Assembly: GCF_000372825.1 (NCBI RefSeq)
Contig: NZ_KB910516.1
Location: 57,501-121,500, forward strand
Source: Methylobacterium sp. 77
Lineage (GTDB): Bacteria; Pseudomonadota; Alphaproteobacteria; Rhizobiales; Beijerinckiaceae
Length of the DNA stretch: 64,000 nt
Reading direction: 5' to 3'
Part shown: positions 61,101 through 64,000 of the stretch, piece after piece
Layout: each line of letters opens with the position of its first letter
Position numbering within the stretch: position 1 is the first letter of the stretch
Program-made: the position numbers and the translations under genes
Notes under the pieces: generated by a model
The model's input: only the letters and a program-made list of their open reading frames with translations
Database searches by the model: none
What the model was told of the DNA's origin: nothing

Positions 61101-63098
61101 CTTCTGGAACAGCAATCCTACCGTCTCGCCCATTGGCGCGTGGCGGCGAGTGACATCAATTACCGCCGGTTCTTCGACGTGAACGGCCTCGCCGGCCTGC
61201 GCGTGGAGAAATCCGATATCTTCCATCGCTCGCACGAGACGGTGTTCCGCCTCATCTCCGAAGGGCGGATCGACGGACTTCGCATCGACCATATCGACGG
61301 TCTCGCCGATCCGCAGGGCTATGCGCGTGCCCTGCAAAGCGCCGTGGGGCCGGGCTTCTACGTGGTCGTCGAGAAGATCCTCGAGCCCGGCGAGAAGCTA
61401 CGGCCGTGGCCCGTCGCCGGCACGACCGGCTACGACGTGCTCAACCAGCTCGACGGCGTCTTGGTCGATCAGGAGAAGCACACCCGGATCACCCGGTTCT
61501 ATCGCTGGGCGACCGGCATGGACGAGCCCTACAAGGCGCAGCTCCGGGCGGCCAAGGCCGAGATCCTCGAGATCAGCTTTGCCAGCGAGCTCGAAGTGCT
61601 GACCGCCGACCTCAAGCGGATTGCCGATGCCGACCGGCGCACGCGCGATTTTTCGGTGAACGCCATTCGCCGGGCATTGATCGAGATCATCGCGCGCTTC
61701 CCGACCTATCGCTCCTACCTGCCGGGGGACCTCGACGAGAGCGATGTCGAGGACGAGGATATCCGCCTCATCCAGGGGGCGGTCGCCAAGGCCAAGCGCT
61801 GGAGTGCCCTGCCGGACAGGTCGGTCCACGATTTCGCGTCGCAGGCACTGCTCGGCCGGATCGATACCGTCGGGCCGGGCCGTCCCGATCCCGCCGTGAT
61901 TCTCCGCTTCCGGCGCCGGTTCCAGCAATTGACCGGCCCGGTCATGGCGAAAAGCCTCGAGGACACGCTGTTCTACCGATTCTCCGAATTGCTCGCCCTC
62001 AACGAGGTCGGCGGCGATCCGGGCGAGTACGGTCTCGATCTGGAGCATTTCCATGCCCTCCAGGCGGCGCGGGCTCGCGATTGGCCCAACGCCATGATCA
62101 CCACGGCGACCCACGACACGAAGCGCGGCGAGGATGCCCGCTCGCGTCTCCTCGCCCTGTCCGAGATCCCCGAAATCTGGGCCGAGGCCTGGACCATCCT
62201 CGGCCAGTCGGCCCGCACCCACCTCACCGCCACCGAGGACGGCCCGGCCCCCGATGCCAACGACCAGTGGATGTTCCTGCAGGCCATCCTCGGTGCATGG
62301 CCGCTCGAATTGCTGGACGAGGACGATCCGGCCGAGATCGAGGAGTTTCGCGAGCGGCTCGATGCCTATTCGGAGAAGGCTTTGCGCGAGGGTAAGCGCC
62401 GGTCGAGCTGGGTCAATGTCGACGAGCCATACGAGGCGGCGGTCAAGCGTCTGTTCGCCGGCCTGATTGCGCCGGGCTCGAAATTCATGACGCTGATGCG
62501 GCCGATCGCAAGGCGGCTCGCGCATCTCGGCATGATCGCCGGACTAGGCCGCACCGTCCTGAAAGCGACCCTTCCAGGGCTCCCCGATGTCTATCAGGGT
62601 ACCGAATTCTGGGATTTCTCCTTCGTCGATCCCGACAATCGGCGCCCCGTCGATTACGCGGCACGTGCCGAAGCTCTGAATGACGGCGCCGACATCGCCG
62701 GGCTTCTCGGCCATTGGCAGGACGGACGGGTGAAGCAGGCGACACTGGCTCGCCTGCTTGCCGACCGCGCCGAGAGACCCAGTTTCTATGCCGATGCCGA
62801 TCATCTCGCGGTGAATGCGGAGGGTCGCCTGGGCGCCCATGTCATCGCATTCACACGTTCGGATGCCACCAGCGGGGAAGGCGACCTCCTCGTCGCCGTC
62901 CCGCGGCTCGTATCGGGCCTCATCGACGACACGCCGTGGTCGGGCGAGGCGTTCGGCGGCACCGTTCTATCGGTGGCGGCGGAAAGTCGATGGGTCGATC
63001 TGATGACGGGCGCGGACATTCAGCCGGACGGAACGTCGATCGATCTCGGCCGGTTGTTCGCTCGTTTACCCTACGCGGTCCTCAAGCGGATCGCTTGA
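58188..63098 (+). CDS. Fusion protein: 4-alpha-glucanotransferase (MalQ) + malto-oligosyltrehalose synthase (TreY)
   Basis: 1636 residues from ATG 58188, overlapping the treZ stop. Residues 1 to about 695 are a GH77 4-alpha-glucanotransferase: ARDWGLAAQLYGLRSPDNLGIG, GAIRIDHAFQLARLF (nucleophile Asp), CLVIAEDLGTAPEGFSD (acid Glu) and TTHDLPTFVGWW. From about 705 a complete TreY follows: ATYRLQFHKDFTFADAERIV, DIVPNHMGVG, GLRIDHIDGLADPQGYA (nucleophile), VVVEKILEPGEKLR (acid) and TATHDTKRGEDARSR. MalQ would reshape maltodextrins into chains long enough for TreY, which converts the reducing end into trehalose; TreZ then releases trehalose. There is no stop or frameshift between the halves, and each has a full set of catalytic residues. 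Confidence 0.92.
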   Translation: MSRDLERLADLLGIASGYTDAFGQPVETSLETRRGMIAALGFQAGSDDDIAASLAEVDIVRSGLVPALVPVEARRASTIPVQALDAQGAVSWRLIDERGHTREGRASIASADRPHIELPPLTPGYHHLTVTLGDRKSESWVIAAPQRCWRPAAYADEGARDWGLAAQLYGLRSPDNLGIGSYADAGRAARDAGLRGASFLGLSPVHALFEADRSKISPYSPSSRLFLETLFIEPGALPGFAGSAAAALLADKASQVDALRAATLVDHQGIWEVLSPVLEAFWLDSSARNGKDAAFSAFREAGGSALEAHGTFEALSAYYKALGAYWSGDWPEEMRRAGTAPVNEFARSHAEAVTYHIWLQYLADCQLSDASNAALESGMRLGLYRDLAVGADRGGSEVWSHPERFANGVSIGAPPDLLAPKGQDWGLPAFHPLEMERDGLAAFRALVQANMRHAGAIRIDHAFQLARLFLIPTTGSAKDGAYVAMPFEPMLAVLRLESHRARCLVIAEDLGTAPEGFSDALMQAGILSYRILAFEREHGGRFKSPGAYPRDALTAITTHDLPTFVGWWRGVDTDTRQALGLYDAERAEAERRERVTERARLTEALASEQLLPSYDVPEVAPFEAAARYLARAPSMLTAVQYEDVVSELSQANVPGSTEGYPNWRRKLDRSLEAIAAPGGPLAKLAAALSAEERGPRSGAARLSSPPPRATYRLQFHKDFTFADAERIVPYLAKLGISHVYASPIQKARPGSTHGYDIVDHSTINPELGGEEGFVRFSDVMHRHGLKLLLDIVPNHMGVGGADNPWWLSVLEWGDLSPLSHAFDIDWQRQGARNNLVIPFLGDRYGEALEHGTLDLKFDVTAGAFSVWHYEHQFPICPLQYPSILNRALAAHGEIGDDAAAEMLAVSERLRLMNEETNPERRRAFPEEADELKRRLSDAVVASPAIAKAIDRTLTLLNGFEGRPDSFGPLHRLLEQQSYRLAHWRVAASDINYRRFFDVNGLAGLRVEKSDIFHRSHETVFRLISEGRIDGLRIDHIDGLADPQGYARALQSAVGPGFYVVVEKILEPGEKLRPWPVAGTTGYDVLNQLDGVLVDQEKHTRITRFYRWATGMDEPYKAQLRAAKAEILEISFASELEVLTADLKRIADADRRTRDFSVNAIRRALIEIIARFPTYRSYLPGDLDESDVEDEDIRLIQGAVAKAKRWSALPDRSVHDFASQALLGRIDTVGPGRPDPAVILRFRRRFQQLTGPVMAKSLEDTLFYRFSELLALNEVGGDPGEYGLDLEHFHALQAARARDWPNAMITTATHDTKRGEDARSRLLALSEIPEIWAEAWTILGQSARTHLTATEDGPAPDANDQWMFLQAILGAWPLELLDEDDPAEIEEFRERLDAYSEKALREGKRRSSWVNVDEPYEAAVKRLFAGLIAPGSKFMTLMRPIARRLAHLGMIAGLGRTVLKATLPGLPDVYQGTEFWDFSFVDPDNRRPVDYAARAEALNDGADIAGLLGHWQDGRVKQATLARLLADRAERPSFYADADHLAVNAEGRLGAHVIAFTRSDATSGEGDLLVAVPRLVSGLIDDTPWSGEAFGGTVLSVAAESRWVDLMTGADIQPDGTSIDLGRLFARLPYAVLKRIA

Positions 63099-63258
63099 GC
63101 TTCGGCGACGGCCGCCCCGCCGTGCCGGAGCGGACCCGAGACAGGCATCGAACCAGGGTCATTCTCATCGAGGATCGCCCGTCCCCTTGCCCGCCCCGCT
63201 GTTGCGCGGGCGGACTTCCTCCGGGAAGGGGGCAACGTCGAACGATAATGGAGTACGC

Positions 63259-64000
63259 ATGAACGCGCCGAACCCTGCCAAGATCTCCGCCGAGCGGACC
63301 GAAGCCGGACAGGTTGCGCTGCCTGCGGGCCTCGCCCCCCGCGCCGAGGGGCCGCGCATCTACAACCTGTTCCCGCTTCTCGTCGGTCGGGTTTCCGCAT
63401 GGACGGCGGAGCTGCCGCGCATCGCCGGAATGGGCTTCGACTGGGTCTACCTCAACCCATTCCACGAAACCGGCGGATCGCGCAGCCTCTACGCGGTGTC
63501 GGATCCGAACCGTCTCGACGAGCGCTTCCGCGACCATGACGGTACTTCGGATGACGAGCAGATCCGCCGGTTCTGCGCCGCTGCCCAGGCACACGGCATC
63601 GGGGTGATGACCGACCTCGTCATCAACCACACCGCGAAAGACGGACCGCTCGCACGGACGAGGCCCGACTTGTTCCTTCGTGACGAAGCGGGCAACATCG
63701 AAAGTCCCGCTGCTATCGATCCGGACGATCCGTCGATCCGCACGGTCTGGGGCGACCTCGCCGAACTGAACTACCATTCGGCCGATGCCAGGGAAGAGCT
63801 GACCCGGCTCTGGGCCGGCTACATCAACCGCATGCAGGACCTTGGCGTACGCGGCTTCCGTTGCGATGCCGCCTACAAGGTGCCGCCGGATGTCTGGCGT
63901 TCACTGATCGGCGCCGCCAAGGCGCTCGAATCCGACTGCCTGTTCGCGGCCGAGACCCTGGGCTGTACGTTCGAGGAAGCGCAGGCCACGGCGGGCGCCG
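63259..64000 (+). CDS. GH13 alpha-amylase-family enzyme, possibly GlgE-like (3' end outside window)
   Basis: Start ATG 63259 (MNAPNPAKISAERTEAG); 247 codons visible to the window edge. GH13 motifs present: MTDLVINHTAKDGPLA (region I), GFRCDAAYKVPPDVW (region II with nucleophile Asp) and LFAAETLGCTFEEA (region III with acid Glu). PRIYNLFPLLVGRVSAWTAELPRIAGMGF and WVYLNPFH, with SRSLYAVSDPNRLDERF, resemble maltosyltransferase GlgE and GlgE-linked amylases more than secreted amylases; there is no signal peptide. It probably takes part in glycogen/maltodextrin metabolism with the upstream trehalose genes. Exact activity cannot be decided without the missing part. Confidence 0.8.
   Translation, partial: MNAPNPAKISAERTEAGQVALPAGLAPRAEGPRIYNLFPLLVGRVSAWTAELPRIAGMGFDWVYLNPFHETGGSRSLYAVSDPNRLDERFRDHDGTSDDEQIRRFCAAAQAHGIGVMTDLVINHTAKDGPLARTRPDLFLRDEAGNIESPAAIDPDDPSIRTVWGDLAELNYHSADAREELTRLWAGYINRMQDLGVRGFRCDAAYKVPPDVWRSLIGAAKALESDCLFAAETLGCTFEEAQATAGA

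Overview
The window is high-GC, densely coded chromosomal DNA from an alphaproteobacterium of the Hyphomicrobiales, most likely a Methylobacterium/Methylorubrum-type methylotroph. The pointers are two PqqA peptides (PQQ precursor, needed for methanol dehydrogenase), a zinc-cysteine-less HemB, an LdtR regulator beside a DUF6163 protein, an alphaproteobacterial sigma-32 promoter before dnaK, a MalQ-TreY fusion, and an MbfA-like iron exporter with Irr-type operators. The genus is inferred from gene content; no ribosomal RNA is present.

Layout. 0-10.7 kb: end of a sensor kinase overlapping glnE, a PfkB sugar kinase, a small secreted protein, MsrQ, ligA with an overlapping exonuclease, a one-Cys peroxiredoxin and YqgE. 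10.8-18.6 kb: a secreted protein, dnaK-dnaJ under a sigma-32 promoter, a PmtA-like methyltransferase, a histidine-rich exported protein and an RTX calcium-binding protein. 18.9-22.2 kb: nucleoside salvage operon cdd-punA-deoC-deoA. 22.3-25.6 kb: lipid A/Kdo operon (acyltransferase, waaA, lpxK) facing a DUF2093 gene. 25.9-30.4 kb: MbfA-like transporter, phosphoesterase, 53-residue protein, membrane acyltransferase and SGNH hydrolase. 30.8-35.1 kb: RND efflux pump and its lipoprotein adaptor. 35.7-44.1 kb: tRNA-Glu, RluD-type pseudouridine synthase, rpoH, a bitopic envelope protein, purA, a secreted protein, a D-amino-acid-type aminotransferase and purB. 44.5-50.8 kb: TonB siderophore receptor, Bpt, an RDD protein, an MCP-like sensor, a lipoprotein and hemB. 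51.0-53.7 kb: HIBYL-CoA hydrolase with DUF6163, ldtR, and two tandem pqqA genes on the opposite strand. 54.2-64 kb: mgtE, YidB-like protein, then treZ, the MalQ-TreY fusion and the start of another GH13 enzyme.

Functional links. RpoH (37.2 kb) probably drives dnaK-dnaJ through the promoter at 12.07 kb. PurA and PurB complete AMP synthesis. The last three genes form a glycogen-to-trehalose operon. The MbfA-like exporter and TonB receptor are opposite arms of iron handling. The most unusual items are the tandem pqqA pair away from any pqqBCDE genes, the DEDDh exonuclease-SWIM fusion, the tandem ICE-like palindromes before a ferritin-less MbfA-like gene, and the small MCP with inverted domain order. 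All calls come from reading the sequence; no database search was possible.
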